From Corinectria fuckeliana (lineage: Eukaryota > Ascomycota > Sordariomycetes > Hypocreales > Nectriaceae), in assembly GCA_019137255.1 (NCBI GenBank), contig WPDH01000123.1, positions 62,001-126,000 of the forward strand: a stretch of 64,000 bases of DNA, read 5' to 3'. Shown piece after piece: positions 45,856-57,901 of the stretch (position 1 is the stretch's first letter; every line of letters begins with the position of its first letter). The notes below the pieces were generated by a model. That model was not told the origin of the DNA. It saw only the letters and a list, made by a program, of their open reading frames with translations, and ran no database searches. The position numbers and the translations under genes were made by a program.

Positions 45856-48800
45856 GTGGGCTCTTAAGGACGGACGTCTTCGGTATTAGAGAGGGAAATG
45901 TTGGGCCTCTGGATTAATTATGTCTCCTGGGTATTGATAGCATAGGGCGGAGTCTTGTGATGGTGTTATAAAAATATCCTGATCTTGAAACTGGATGGAA
46001 ATATTCAACTTTATTGCACGCCGTTTCGTCAAGTCTTTGAGTACTCTGGCGGTGCCACTGAGACGACTATTCCAGCAATCGACCTAACAGGACCTTGCCT
46101 AACATCGGTATATATATATAAATCGTGGACGAGCTTGCATAGACAAGTGCAACTATTCGCACTTCGCTCGTGGGTTAGCCTGTCTAGTCGACGAAAACCG
46201 GGCCACGGAGGAGCTCGAAGGAAGGCACCACCACAAGGCGGTGTCTGAGTACCTAGTTTGCACAACGACTGACGATGAGTGTGTATGGCCTCAGGATTTG
46301 TTTGAGGAGCACTAATATCTGACGCTTTAGCCTGCTACTTGGAGGCCTACTATGCGCAACGAGGTGAATATGGCAAGATGAAACGTAATGCTTCCGAAAG
46401 ACACAAGAGGAAGAGAAAAGAAGCCAAGCAGATGCCGTCCTTTCAAGAAAGCGCAGTCGTATGAAACCGAAACGGGAGCTTGGAGCGGCTGTTCTAACCC
46501 GACACGTTAAAGATCTCGCATAAAGTAACGGGACGATCTGATGTGACGGTGCGACACACGAGAGCAGCTCTCCTTTATCGGGATGGTTTTTTTCTTGACC
46601 AGGGTGAGAGCCGTGGGCAGCAGGGAATGATGGATGGGACCTAAAACATGGGGTCGCATGCCAGGCGAGAGAGTGAGATCCCATGGGTCACAGGTGGTGC
46701 CACATGCTCGCAAGATGGGCGAGTGTATCGGGCATCTGTACGAGAAACTGTAACGTCAAGAAGACAAGGAGTACACCAGGATGAAGCACGTCTGGTGGCT
46801 AGGTACCTGGCATGCGGCTTACTGCTTCTAGAGGAGGTTGCGAGGTTGACTGCCCCATAATAAGCGAGTCTCGTTAGCTGATACCAGGTCGAGGGTAGCC
46901 GAAAGCTGATCGGAAGCAAGGGCAGGTTGGTTACTGGACGAATCGATCGGTGTCTTGCAACTCATGGCTGGCCAGATAGAGAAGCTGGTGGGAGATCCTG
47001 GAAAGGCTGAACATTGAGTTCGGTCGTAAAAGTACGTACGTCCAGTAGTAAGTACTTGGTACGAATAGTTGCATGAGCGAACTACTAGTACGTAGTAGAG
47101 AGTCAGAGAGAGTGTACGTGGGCCTGTGTGTACGCGAAGGAGGAACGTGCCGCAATCACTGAGCGGTCACTATGCTCACGAGGCCCGAGAAAAAGAGCAA
47201 CAAAAGGAGATTGAACGGGAAATCTTTGTATCTGTGCGGCGCGTTATCCCCATCCCTTATTCCCTTGGGCGCAGAAAACGTGGTCGGTATTGAACGAGAT
47301 GTCATCCCGAACCTCCGGAATAAGTCCCGCCAATAGCTTGTCGATTCGAATAATAGTTGGCCGGCTAAATATATTTCTGTAGAGGCCTGGTGGCAAAACT
47401 GTACTCTGGAAGTCTCGCCGAGGCAATTGGGGACGGGCTAAGAGTTCTTGGGGAATTGCTGTTCGAGCCTGTCTTGTCATCTGTACTGACTTACTAGGTA
47501 GGTATGTACTTATTTCGTACTACGTACGCCATGGTGTTCCTTACAGGGTGATGCTAGCCCCCGCATGGGCGGATGACAACTCCTGAACCGAGCGACAAAT
47601 CCGACCGCAGGGTCGGGAACATCCCAAACTCAACCTACTAGACAAATGCCAGATGTGTGCTCTGGTTGGTCGGCCGGGGAGATGCATCTCATTTACCGGG
47701 GGGGCATCTTTCATGCAAGTTGGGCCGAAGCCTCGTTCCATGGCATGGGTGAAGGAGCGGACGGATAATTGAATCTTTAGCTATCATCTGCCATCAATCA
47801 GGCCTCCAGGCAGCAGGTAAACAAATGTCCACTTGGCTAGGGACACTTGAAGGGCTCGATGCTCGTACTGGGAGGATTATTAGCTGAGGATGACGAACAC
47901 AGTACGGAGTATGTACTTACTTAGTTAGCCGTAGTCCGTCCAGAGACAGCTCTGCAGGGCGGTTCCCACCAAAAATCAACGACGGACCTGCCCGCGTGGT
48001 GTAATCCCGCCCGTCCGCTCGCCCGTCAAGGCTGAACCTGTCGCTGTCGCCGGAGCTAGGGTTGGGACAGGTTTGGGACAATGATAGAATTGGGACGACT
48101 AGGAAATCCAGACACGGTCTTTGGGGCTTTCATGGGTAAAACTCTGTTATTTCTAGATCAATCCCAGTTCCGTGGTTTGTGGTTTGGTTGGAGCAGCATT
48201 CGTAATCAAGACATCCTGGGTGTTGGCGCCTCTAGCGTCAGTTGAGCCAACAGCGTCTGCCCATGGCGTTTGTTGGATGGCAGTCAACATCAGTTTAATG
48301 AATGCCCTAGGTGGTGCATGTTGGTTCTGGAGGTTCGGGGGTATGAAAAACATGGATAGTCCTGTGTCTGTACGTCGCAGATAATTCGGCATTGTGATGT
48401 TTCTGGTGTAAAGGCGTATCAAGAGCTGCCAAGGGCGATCTAACAAGTGCCATCGATGTTCCCGTAGAGAGTTAATAGACCTAAGAGTCGAGAGCTGAAA
48501 CCAGAGGGGGTCCCCAAGATCTAGGTAGGTACGTCAGCAGGTATTCCGTACTAGCTTACCTAGTATAGTAGTATAGGTAAGGTAGATACTTATTAGTACA
48601 GCTCTTCGCCGAACATATAACGGTAGGTACGGACGAACGCCCGCCGCACCACACCACGCATTCTCAACCTTGAAGCCGAACACATCCGACGAAGCCTGTG
48701 TTCCACAGCGGTGCGATCGGTCGGTTCCTAGGCCGTTGGCCGTTGGCATGTGCGATATGTTGCGAAACGAGACAGGGTCTGCGACTCTACTTCGTGCTCT

Positions 48801-51080
48801 GCGTGCTTGGATCCCCTTGATCTGGGTTCGTTCCAGGGGTGAGATACCCTGGCTGCAGCTACAAGGCCCGATGTCATGGCCGGCGGCACGCTATCGACTT
48901 GGTTGACCAGGCTGGGAAGATGGGGTCCAGATTGCAACCACCGTCAAGTGGCTGGCGGATCTCCAGCGCAAGGAAAAGCCACCATGTAGCGGCTTCGCTA
49001 TCCCCCCTGGCCCGGAAGACAGGGTCTCAGAGTCAAGCTCCCGTGCTGACTGCTGCTTGCAAATTTTTCCCTCGTGTCCTCCATCCTATGCATGTAGGCG
49101 GATGTGTCAGGCAGGTGCAAGCGGGGAGGGGCTCAGCCCAGAGTGTTGGAGAAATGGTCGCGAGTGGATAACTCTGAGTTCAGCGGGTGAGACATGGCTA
49201 ACGTCGTGCGTGGGCTTGGGACGCCAATGGACAGACGTTGTGAGGTAGAAACGAAACGAACTGTTGGGGAGCCCCCAGAGCAGCAGTAGCAGACGAACAG
49301 GGGTCGAGGGCACAGATAATAGTAGCCTTGAGGATGGAGAACGAATGGAGCATGTACGTGCGAATAATGTAGACTGGCAGCACAAAGTGCGCTTGTAGGC
49401 AGCACGGAGCACTGAAGCCTACTAAGATGAAGCCTACTAAGATGATGGAGATGGAGATGGAGATGGAGATGGAGATGCCGTGGAGATATAGATATCAGAT
49501 GGAGAACGGGGGCATTCGGGCATTCGGGAGGCGGGCACGGGCTTCCTTCTTTCACTAACGGACCCGGGAAAGGGAACGTGTACTACGTATCTGCCTAAGG
49601 TACTAAGCACCTCTACTACTAGTAGCTAAGTACGAAGTAGGCAAGTAGCACAGAGGAACGCATGACAGCAGATGCTGTGTTGCAGCGCGTTCCAGGCCTT
49701 GCATCTGATGTCGAGTTTGATCTACAACAGAGCTGCCGAACTGGGAAATAGAAAATGAAAGCTTGGGCGTTGGTTGACACTCATTACATTCACCGTAGTA
49801 GCCGCCCGTAGTTAAGCTACCCCCTTTTTTCCTGGATTTCCTCTTTTCATTTTCATCCATCAATTCCATTTGCGACCCTGGACCTGGGGAAGGGGAAGCA
49901 TGTCCAAGCAGGGGGGGTTGAACCCTCTAGGCTCAGGCGGTAGGGATAGGTGGCAGTGGGTGGCCTGTTACCTTGCTACCGTCGCAGCGCCGTGGAGGTC
50001 GATTTCAGATCCGCCCGTCATCGCCTCGCATCGCAATCCCTCCAACCCACTCTCCCGTCGATTCACATCCCGGGTGATTCCCCCATCCGTTAATCCCTGA
50101 TCCAGGCCGCTAATAACCCAAGTGCTGCTGCGACGGTAGCTATTGCATAGCACGGGGCTTACTTCGTACCACGCACTTCGTACTTCGTAGTCTCTGATAG
50201 ATACAGCTTTTTAGCTCGGCCGGACTGCGACCGGGCCTTCAACGGGGCGCTCAGACACGGGCACGGGCAAGTCTTTGTCTCGTTGTGAAGCTCCTCTTAT
50301 TACATGTCAACTACCTAACTGAGGTAGTCCGCGTCCGTGTCCTGTCAAAGAGGTGGTCAGCAAACGGGCCTCAGAAGGTACACAGTCCGAAACTACGAAA
50401 GCATGGAAGAATTCTCTTCAGATGCCATCCAATACATCCATCCCGTCCCTACTTCGTGCAAGCCGAACCACCACTTCCTTCGCCTGGGAACCTTCCAAAC
50501 CCGCTAGAGTTTCAGTGGCGGATAGATATGTCCACTCCAGCCACGAAACCCCACGGCACCCACCAGCATAACCATCCCAAGGTCTCGGCCTCCACTGGTG
50601 TCTTGTCACGTTTTTCACAAGGTACCTACGCAGTACTTCGCACCGAGTTTTGACTCTCCCGGCGTCAGCGATCCTCCCCCCGACAAGCAGCTTGGCAGCC
50701 CCCAAGACGACTTACCGGCCTGCGCGCCACGCCACCTGCCGACCAAGGGGCGGGCTACCGTGGGTGGTTTCTTATTAGTTGGGGGGAAGGATTTTGCCTC
50801 ACTGCGTTTCTAGAGCCCAGTCTTGATGGGCTTGGAAAAGTTTTCCCGCTCTTATTTTCCCCAGTCTACTGTGTATTCGGGCTTCTTTGCTTCTAGAGCT
50901 TCTTGTTGCGTGCCTTAGCCATTAACTAGCCCGGAACTGTGAATTCCACGGTGATGCTGTAACAATGCCTTAACTGCCCATCATCAAATTGGCAGCTTAC
51001 TAGAGGTTCCGTAACCTACTGCCTTCTGCTGTCTTCCGTCGTCTTCTGTTGTCTTAGAGTGAGCGTCGTCTACTGGTTCG
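45856..51080. other. Gene-poor stretch of about 5.2 kb
   Basis: Many short open frames, none convincing. Contents include a tandem 15-base pair and a GGAGAT microsatellite near 49.4 kb, and TACTTCGTA words at 49631 (reverse), 50160 and 50181. GTAC- and TACGTA-rich patches occur near 47,030-47,110, 47,500 and 48,530-48,600. No RIP-like AT bias is seen. Confidence 0.5.
49414..49476 (+). repeat. Tandem 15-base pair followed by (GGAGAT)5 microsatellite
   Basis: GAAGCCTACTAAGAT occurs twice in a row (49414-49443), followed almost at once by five GGAGAT units (49447-49476). It lies in a gene-free stretch. Confidence 0.9.
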
Positions 51081-52806
51081 TATGACTTCCAACTCACTGT
51101 ACCATGTCCCGAAGGCATGGCACAGTAATACTCCATGCATGTACATATCTATCTACAACACATGCCGTCCCCACTACACCGGCAGCCAGTGACCTTGTCT
51201 TAACTTGTACGTAAGTACCTACGGGAGGTGGTGACCTACACACAGGGCTGGGGCGTCATCTGGCTTGCAGCGGGCTCCGGGTGCTGTTGTCGGCTTGGGA
51301 TGGATGGATGTCTTCGCGGTTGGCGCATTTGGTGCATTTTTGCCCTGTGCAAAACCACCCCGGGCAAACCAGGATGGTGCAGTAGTTGCGGGTGCAATTG
51401 TGGATTCATTAGTGGGCTTTGGCGCCGCCATGCGCGCGGGCTTGATATCGCTGTTCTGTCCTGGGCCGCTTCTGCTGGTACTTCGTAGGTAGTTAGACTG
51501 AGGTGTGTTGCTGTCGCTGCTTCTGTCGCTCTCGGCATCTCTCCTCGTTTCCGCGGACCAACGACGTCTCATTCCTTCCTTCTCTCCCTCCATGTTCCTT
51601 CTTCTGTTCTTCCATTTCTTCCATTGCCCGATTGACGGCTCGTGGTTCTTCTCTGCCTCCTCGACCTTACCTCTGGCATCTCCGACCTTGCCCCGACACC
51701 CAACACCATCGTGAGATATCTTTCGCCTGATCTCTCGCAGAGTTCAGACTCGCTGTTTTCGCCTCGGGGCTCATCCCGTTTTCTGTCCTTGTCTCTGTAC
51801 TTGTACCTGTCTCTGTCCTGGCCTCCGTCTCGGTCTCGACACCTGCTTCTGCCGCCGTCGTGTGTCTCGTGTGTCTTGCACGCTCGCGCATTCTCATACC
51901 TTGAACCCATCCATCTACGAAGTACTCGCTCCGTCTCGCGTGCCCGCTTAAGGCGTAGGTTGGCACCAACCCACTTTCTTCCCGTCGGTTTCCGCGGGCT
52001 CTCTCCTCCCCGCCCGTTCCTTTCCAGCTTTCCCGCTTTCCAGCTTCCCAGTTTCCACTTCCATCAGAGTCAAACGAAGCCGCCGACAGTCGCCTTACCT
52101 CACCTCAGCTCACCTCTCCTCACCTCACGAACCGCAATCTTGGTCATCGCACGCGCGCCTCCGCCGTCGTTGTCGCAATCGCACCAACACTTTCGAGGGC
52201 CTAAACTTCTTGGCTGCCGTCGCCGATCGCCTCGGTTGTCATATCACGAGCACGCGAACGCTTGTGACGGTCTCCAACCTGCCCGCCTTATAGAAGCTTG
52301 ATTCCGAGCCCCCCTATGCGAGGCTGATCGCAGAACCACCCGGGCCAGGGTGCACCGCCTATCATCCCGAATTACGAACTACGAACGACGCCTCGTCCGT
52401 CAACCACCCCATCTTTTTCGATAGTCTACCTTGTCTTTCGAGTCTATCTAATCACCACGTCTCGACTGTCGTCCATCCACCTCACTGGAGATGAGGTAGG
52501 TTTTCTACTCCGCATCGCACTACACCCGGCATCGCATCCACGGCCGCATCCGCATCGGCTCCCGCTTCGCCGTCGCGCCCACCGCACTCCGATCCTCTAC
52601 CATCTATTGCAGTCCCCTTCCTACTCCCGGCCATCGCTTTCACGCTTGGCCGGCGCACCCCCGCGCTCTGGTCCCCGCCGGCGCAACATTCCTCGTCCGC
52701 ATCCTACTTCTCCCCTCCCCTCTCATCTTCCTGCGCCCCTTATACCCGCTCCTCCTACTATCGACATTCGCCGTCCTGTCCTGGCCGTGCCCCCAAACTG
52801 ACCATC
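51081..52806 (+). promoter_or_regulatory. Promoter and long CT-rich leader of the HSF-type gene, probably with a 5' UTR intron
   Basis: From about 51,490 the plus strand is strongly CT-rich, as in fungal transcript leaders. A GTAGGT donor at 52496 and a CTATTGCAG acceptor ending at 52612 outline a likely 117-base intron in the untranslated leader. An ATG at 52491 just before the donor would read, after splicing, through 76 codons to a TGA at 52836-52838, overlapping the main start at 52807 in another frame. TACTTCGTA words lie at 51479 and 51916 (reverse). Confidence 0.5.
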
Positions 52807-54788
52807 ATGGCCACAGCGCACATGGCCGTCAGGACTGAGACCCTTCGACCACTGTCCTCGACCCCCACCTCCACCAACGAGTCAATGGGTGCTCGTATCG
52901 TCCCAATTCCGACACCCATCATCAAGATGTCTCCTCCGGCCTCTGGCGACCCCATGGACATCACCTCTCCCACGCCCTCGTCCACGACCAACCATAACTC
53001 CGATTCCGATGCCAATGGCAAATCCAACGATCGTCCCAAGAACCTGACACTCGACTCCTCTACCTCCAACAACACCGGTTCCAACAACATGCCCGCTCCG
53101 CCACCCGCCGCCGCAGCTGCTGTGCACCAGCCCAAGATCGTTCAGACGGCCTTCATCCACAAGCTTTACAAGTGAGTTTTTTTTTTCTCTTTTCCGGTGC
53201 AGGAGACGCCAATCGCTAAACCTGACATAGCATGCTGGAAGATCCTAATATTCAACACCTGATATCGTGGTCTGCAAGCGCCGAGAGCTTCGTCATGTCA
53301 CCCTCGGCCGATTTTTCGAAAGTATTGTCGTATGTTGGAATATAATACCCTCGCCTTAGGCGCCTGTGGATGGCTCACTCACCGTCGTGCAGGCAATATT
53401 TTAAACACACCAACATCTCCTCCTTTGTGAGGCAGCTGAACATGTATGGCTTCCACAAAGGTTAGTGATTTGCCTCGACAGTCGTATGTCTCGGACGTCT
53501 AACGCTTGAATATTTTAGAACGAGACGTTTTTCATACCGGAAATCCCGACACGACACTATGGGAATTCAAACATGGGAACGGCAACTTCAAGCGAGGCGA
53601 TCTCGTCGGCCTGCGGGAGATCAAGCGTCGTGCTAGTCGCCATGCGCTCGTTCATCGCGAGAGCAACTACACCAAGACTACTCCGTCACAACCAGGAACA
53701 CCTACTGAGCCAGTGTCCATTCCCCAAGATAGCGCCGATGCGAGGTTGGCAAACATTGAGCATAATCTCTATGATTTGAGCGCTCGACTACAGCGAAGCG
53801 AAGAGGCAGCACATTATATGCACGTCAAGAACCAAGCAGCAATGGAGAATATGGGCCGCCTACTCCAGTTCAACCAGGACCTATCGAGGGCCGTCTTCTC
53901 TCTGGTTCCTCCTGACAGTCCAGTCTCCCGCGAAGGTCTGTCCCTATAGCGCCCAGAGCTACTGAACCCTCGTTAATGACTTGAACAGTTGCCGCGTTGC
54001 AGGGCGAAATGCAGAGACAGGCCGACTTGATGCGTACGCTTGACGAACCCCCGGAGCCTCCATACGCCGGACGACAACAGTATTTTGCGGCCGTCGACAA
54101 TGGCCCAGTATCGCCGAGACAGCTTGCTCAAGATGACCAGCGACGAGGCGCCAACCTCGCCGTTCCCCAGCCGCGGGGTCAGAACTTTTACCGTCCTCCA
54201 GTACCATCCAACCTATCTGTCAGCACCCGACGGCCTTATGGGTCGATCAGCGGCAGCAGCACGACACAGTCGTCGCCCTTACGCACAGTGCCTCCGCCCC
54301 CGCCGCCAGTTGCACCTCATCCCCTCTCCAACGTGGAGACTTCTCCGGCAAGTCTCGGTCGACGACATACGGCCGCTGACATTCGCGCTCACGGATGGCA
54401 ACCGGGACCTTCTCCCTTTTCTGCTGGCGCACCTCCGGCATGGCCTCCCTCGCCCGGTCGCGCTGCCCCTGAGGAACAGCGCATTCGAGACTCATTATCG
54501 GCATACTCATTACAAACTGCCTCCCATGCCCATCCCCGCTCGCGACCAACAACACCCCCGCCTCCATTTGCTAATGGCGGTAATGGCGGCTCGGATGCCT
54601 TTGGAAACTGGTCATGGAACTCGGCAGCCCGCGACAACAAGAACCTCGCCATCAAGGATCACTCGGCACCACCAACGAGGAGAGGCAGCATGGCACATAT
54701 TCTTAACCCCAGCGACACTGCCGAGCGTTCAGACGAGGATGAAGAACCTAGAGGAGAAGACGACAGGAAACGAAAGCGGGTGTTATAG
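52807..54788 (+). CDS. HSF-type DNA-binding transcription factor (Sfl1-like)
   Basis: Nuclear regulator with a heat-shock-factor DNA-binding domain. Exons 52807-53171, 53231-53329, 53393-53460, 53519-53935 and 53989-54788 encode 582 residues. After a Ser/Thr/Asn-rich N-terminus, the HSF domain spans about residues 110-210, with FIHKLYNMLEDP, LISWSASAESFVM, the recognition-helix stretch TNISSFVRQLNMYGFHK and NFKRGDLVGLREIKRR. A coiled coil (about 225-275, ADARLANIEHNLYDLSARLQ) probably mediates oligomerisation. The C-terminal half is Pro/Ser-rich with RRGSMAHILNP and a basic KRKRVL end. The split of the HSF domain over four exons, all in phase, is convincing. The domain resembles Sfl1/Hsf2-type fungal regulators (yeast Sfl1 represses flocculation genes); the exact orthologue is uncertain. 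Confidence 0.9.
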
Positions 54789-55614
54789 TTGAACCTTCAA
54801 TCAACCCTCTTGCAGCTGCCAGCAGTTTGTTGCGACATCAACAAGTTCAAGTTAAGGGGCCGTTGAGAGCAGGTCTTGGCCGCTTGGCCCCTATACGCTC
54901 TTTTACCAATGGAGAGAGAGAGAGAGAGCATTTATCCCTTTATGGCGGGAACCTAATAAGTATCCAAACCTACACGGGACCAGGAGACGTTATATTCAGG
55001 ATCTAGCCTAGCCACGCGATTTACCTTGTACATGGGCTGGAAAGACGGCTCTTTAGCACGTCAAGGGGGATTCTTGGATTCTTGGGACGCGCACGTTTTT
55101 GACACATACAAAAGTTTGTTGCCGCGTGCCTCGTGCACGCCGATTTTGGAGTACGGCATTGGATGGCTAGACTTTGGCAGGGGAGGCTCTCTTCTTTATC
55201 AGCACAGGAAGCATTCCAGCAGTCCACGGGGACATGTGTGCATTTGCTTGCTCTGGGTGTCAGCCTCTTTACGAGCTTGCTGCGGAGGGCGGAGTGTGGA
55301 ACATTTGTTGTAAGCCTAGGGATTTCGGCTATGAGGTGGGAGTTCAGCGTGGGAAGAGACGGCAGGGCTGTCGCGAAGGCCGGAGCTGATTTAGCCTTCA
55401 GAGCCATGATGACTATGTATAATCATTGATACTTGGATCCCTGATGGCGAGAACGGGCGATGGAGGATATAAATCGACCTAGGATGTTTTGATGGGCGAG
55501 ACGCACAGATAACATGAGTCCAACTGCGACACTATATTACCATCTGCTTTGGTATACCAATACTGTGTGTGTATGGAGCACAGGTTGTCATTACGGCGGT
55601 GAGGTTCCTCCGTC
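54789..55614. other. Intergenic, converging gene ends
   Basis: A (GA)n microsatellite lies at 54911-54928. No gene seen. Confidence 0.55.
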
Positions 55615-56283
55615 CTACACGAGCGCTTCTGTCGTTTTGGGTTTCTTCTTTTTATTCTTGTTCTTCCTCTTTCGCTTCTTTTTTGCGGCCTCTTCGCCTT
55701 GTTGAAGGTTCTGGATGCTGTCCCCATAATTGGGCTCGTGGGCTGTCGGCGTAGGCTGGACATGGACCTCGTCGCCCTTCGTGTCGTCGCCCATGCCCAA
55801 GTCCACGTCCACGTTCACGACCACGTCCGGGCTCTCCTCCACGACTGGAGCACTGCCGCTGTCATCAGCCTTGTCCGCCTCCCTCCGCGACCTCTTCCTC
55901 TTCCCGAGCGCACTCCTGCCTACCTCGTCCTCGCTCTCGCTGTCCTCCCTGCGGCGGCTCTTGCCATCGCCCTTGGCCTTGGCCCTGCCACCCTTCCTGC
56001 CGCGCAGCATCCTGTCCTCGCGGGCGTTTCCGACCACGGCGGCGTCTTTAGCGTCGGGCACGTAGCCGACGCCTTCGTTGGGGCGGGCGCCGCGTAGCAG
56101 GTCGCCATCGTCATCGTCTTCAGGACGTCGCGGTGCGCGCCCGGCGGTGCTGGTGGCCGGCGGACGGGTGAGGGTCATGGTCTTGAGGACCGCGGACTGC
56201 GAGGCGAGGAGCATGGAGATGCGGTTGGAGAGGGCGGCGCGGTCGGCGGCGAGGGGGAGCGGTGGCGGGGGGTCTGGAGGCAT
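55615..56283 (-). CDS. Lys-rich hypothetical nuclear protein (222 aa)
   Basis: Single exon from a true ATG at 56283 to a stop at 55615. A short N-terminal helix (LSNRISMLLASQSAVLKTMTL) is the only part that looks ordered. The rest is charged and of low complexity: an acidic patch (PEDDDDGDLL), basic runs (RGRKGGRAKAKGDGKSRRR, GKRKRSRRE), a Val/Asp-rich stretch and a very basic end (KKKRKRKNKNKKKKPK). The multiple basic clusters suggest nuclear or nucleolar localisation. I do not recognise a named family; I judge the gene real because the frame is long, GC-rich in codon use and starts in good context. Confidence 0.7.
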   Translation of the reverse strand: MPPDPPPPLPLAADRAALSNRISMLLASQSAVLKTMTLTRPPATSTAGRAPRRPEDDDDGDLLRGARPNEGVGYVPDAKDAAVVGNAREDRMLRGRKGGRAKAKGDGKSRRREDSESEDEVGRSALGKRKRSRREADKADDSGSAPVVEESPDVVVNVDVDLGMGDDTKGDEVHVQPTPTAHEPNYGDSIQNLQQGEEAAKKKRKRKNKNKKKKPKTTEALV

Positions 56284-57901
56284 TGTGGGAAGACGGGGGT
56301 GCGCGGCCGGTGGGTGTGGTTTGGTGTGGTTGTCGCTCTTGAGGGGAGTTCGGAGGGAGAGCGACGTCTCAAGGATGGGAGGTTTGGCGGGTGGGCGGGC
56401 GTGGTTGTGGTACTTTACGTTGGTGATGGTCGGTGTTGGTGTTGAGCCGTTTCCAGCCTCGAACTATCTAATAATTATTTCACATGCAAGCAAGCAAGCA
56501 AGCATGGGTTTTTTTTTGGCTTATCTTATCGGGTGAGACATGGATCAGGGGGACACGAGCCTGAGGACCCTTAGGTATGTGTGTACATATTAAGAGCGCC
56601 GATCCCTTTGGCACACTACGTAAGAGGGTTCAGTTTGTAGTAGAGCTACGAAATAGTATCTATGTACTATCTAGTTAAGCATTCATGTAGTCTAGACTCT
56701 TCGTATTCTACGTATAATATTTAAGTGAAGTAACTTAGATCTAGAATAGGTGCACAAGCCGGAGTAGCCGGAAACAAGTGCGTAGCCAGAACATCATCCA
56801 TCCATCCATCCATCCACCCACGAGCGGATTCCAGCAAGACGGTTCGTCAAGATACCTAGACCTACCTTACCTATTCCTACCTAGACCTAGGTACTTGGGT
56901 ATATATCTAGGCAAGTATAGCTGCAGCATGCAATGCAGATCAAATCGGGGAGGGGAGCAGCCCAACCAAAATAACCCGTTATTCTTCACATACTTTTGTT
57001 CGCCTTCAACCTCTTTTATTTCCATTCCTCTCACCTACTTCCATCACTACTTTCTCACCTCTTCATTTACCTGCTTTGTTCCGCGGGAGTTTTTTTTCTT
57101 TCTTTCTTTTTGTTTGACAAAGTAAGAGAAATCCCAATCGCATGAAACGAGCGCTTTATTGCCTGACTTTGTCTTTATCCCCTGGTAATCAATCTCCTTC
57201 TTCTAATCTAGTCCCCCGCAGCCTGACAATGGCGGCAAGAGAGGGCAGGACAAATGCCAAGAAGACGAGTCGGAAGCGCGTACTGTACCAAGAACTCGAG
57301 CAGACTAAGTCTCTTAGTTTAGGGCGGTCCTTCGTTAGGCGTGCTGATCGGGCTGTATAACACGTCTACTCGGGCTGTATATTCCGTACCTGCACCGATT
57401 CTCGCTCCGCGGTTCTCAGCTTCTCTCCTTGATTATAATCCCACTGTGAATAGTAGCAGAGATTATTCAGACTATATGTCAGGGAGGTCAGGCTATAAGG
57501 ACATTAGATATCAGGGCATTAGATGTTAGGGCACCATGTATTGGGCATCAGGATATCAGGGCGTCGAGGCGATGATATAGTAGAGCATGTCACAGCCTCT
57601 ATGGATTGACTCTTCCTTTACAGTAATTATCATTGTTCAAATTTCACACGATACAACTTCATATCGAACGGTGGGAACCTTCTGCCACTCGGGTATGTCT
57701 TGGGTGGGGTGCTCTCTGTTGAGACCCTCGAATATATTAACATTAGGAATCCTAGCTAGGTTCTGTTGCGCCGGGTGGTGGGTCATAAAGTCGTTATATG
57801 CCGTGTCGTGTGATGCTGTGCTATCGTCTCCCAGCCTTTTCGCCTTTCGTCTCATTGGACTTTGTGCAGTCTAGTATATACATTATGTACTGGGTATCTC
57901 A
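56284..57901. other. Intergenic with small repeats
   Basis: No gene seen. An (ATCC)n tract is present at about 56795-56819. A patch of CTAGACCTA/TACCTA words lies near 56,860-56,920, and degenerate repeats of an ATCAGGGCATTAG-like unit are visible between about 57,474 and 57,560. Confidence 0.5.
57474..57560 (+). repeat. Degenerate short tandem repeat (ATCAGGGCATTAG-like)
   Basis: Variants such as ATATCAGGGCATTAGAT, GTTAGGGCACCAT, GGGCATCAGG and ATATCAGGGCGTC follow one another with a period of about 12-18 bases. The unit is too degenerate to define exactly. Confidence 0.5.

Noticed and set aside
48153..48446. 97-codon open frame on the minus strand
   Set aside because: Fairly balanced composition, but no domain, no good start context and no neighbouring exon; not enough to call a gene.
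51642..52301. 219-codon open frame on the plus strand
   Set aside because: Begins at a GTG and reflects the CT-rich leader of the HSF-type gene (Ser/Leu/Pro/Arg repeats).
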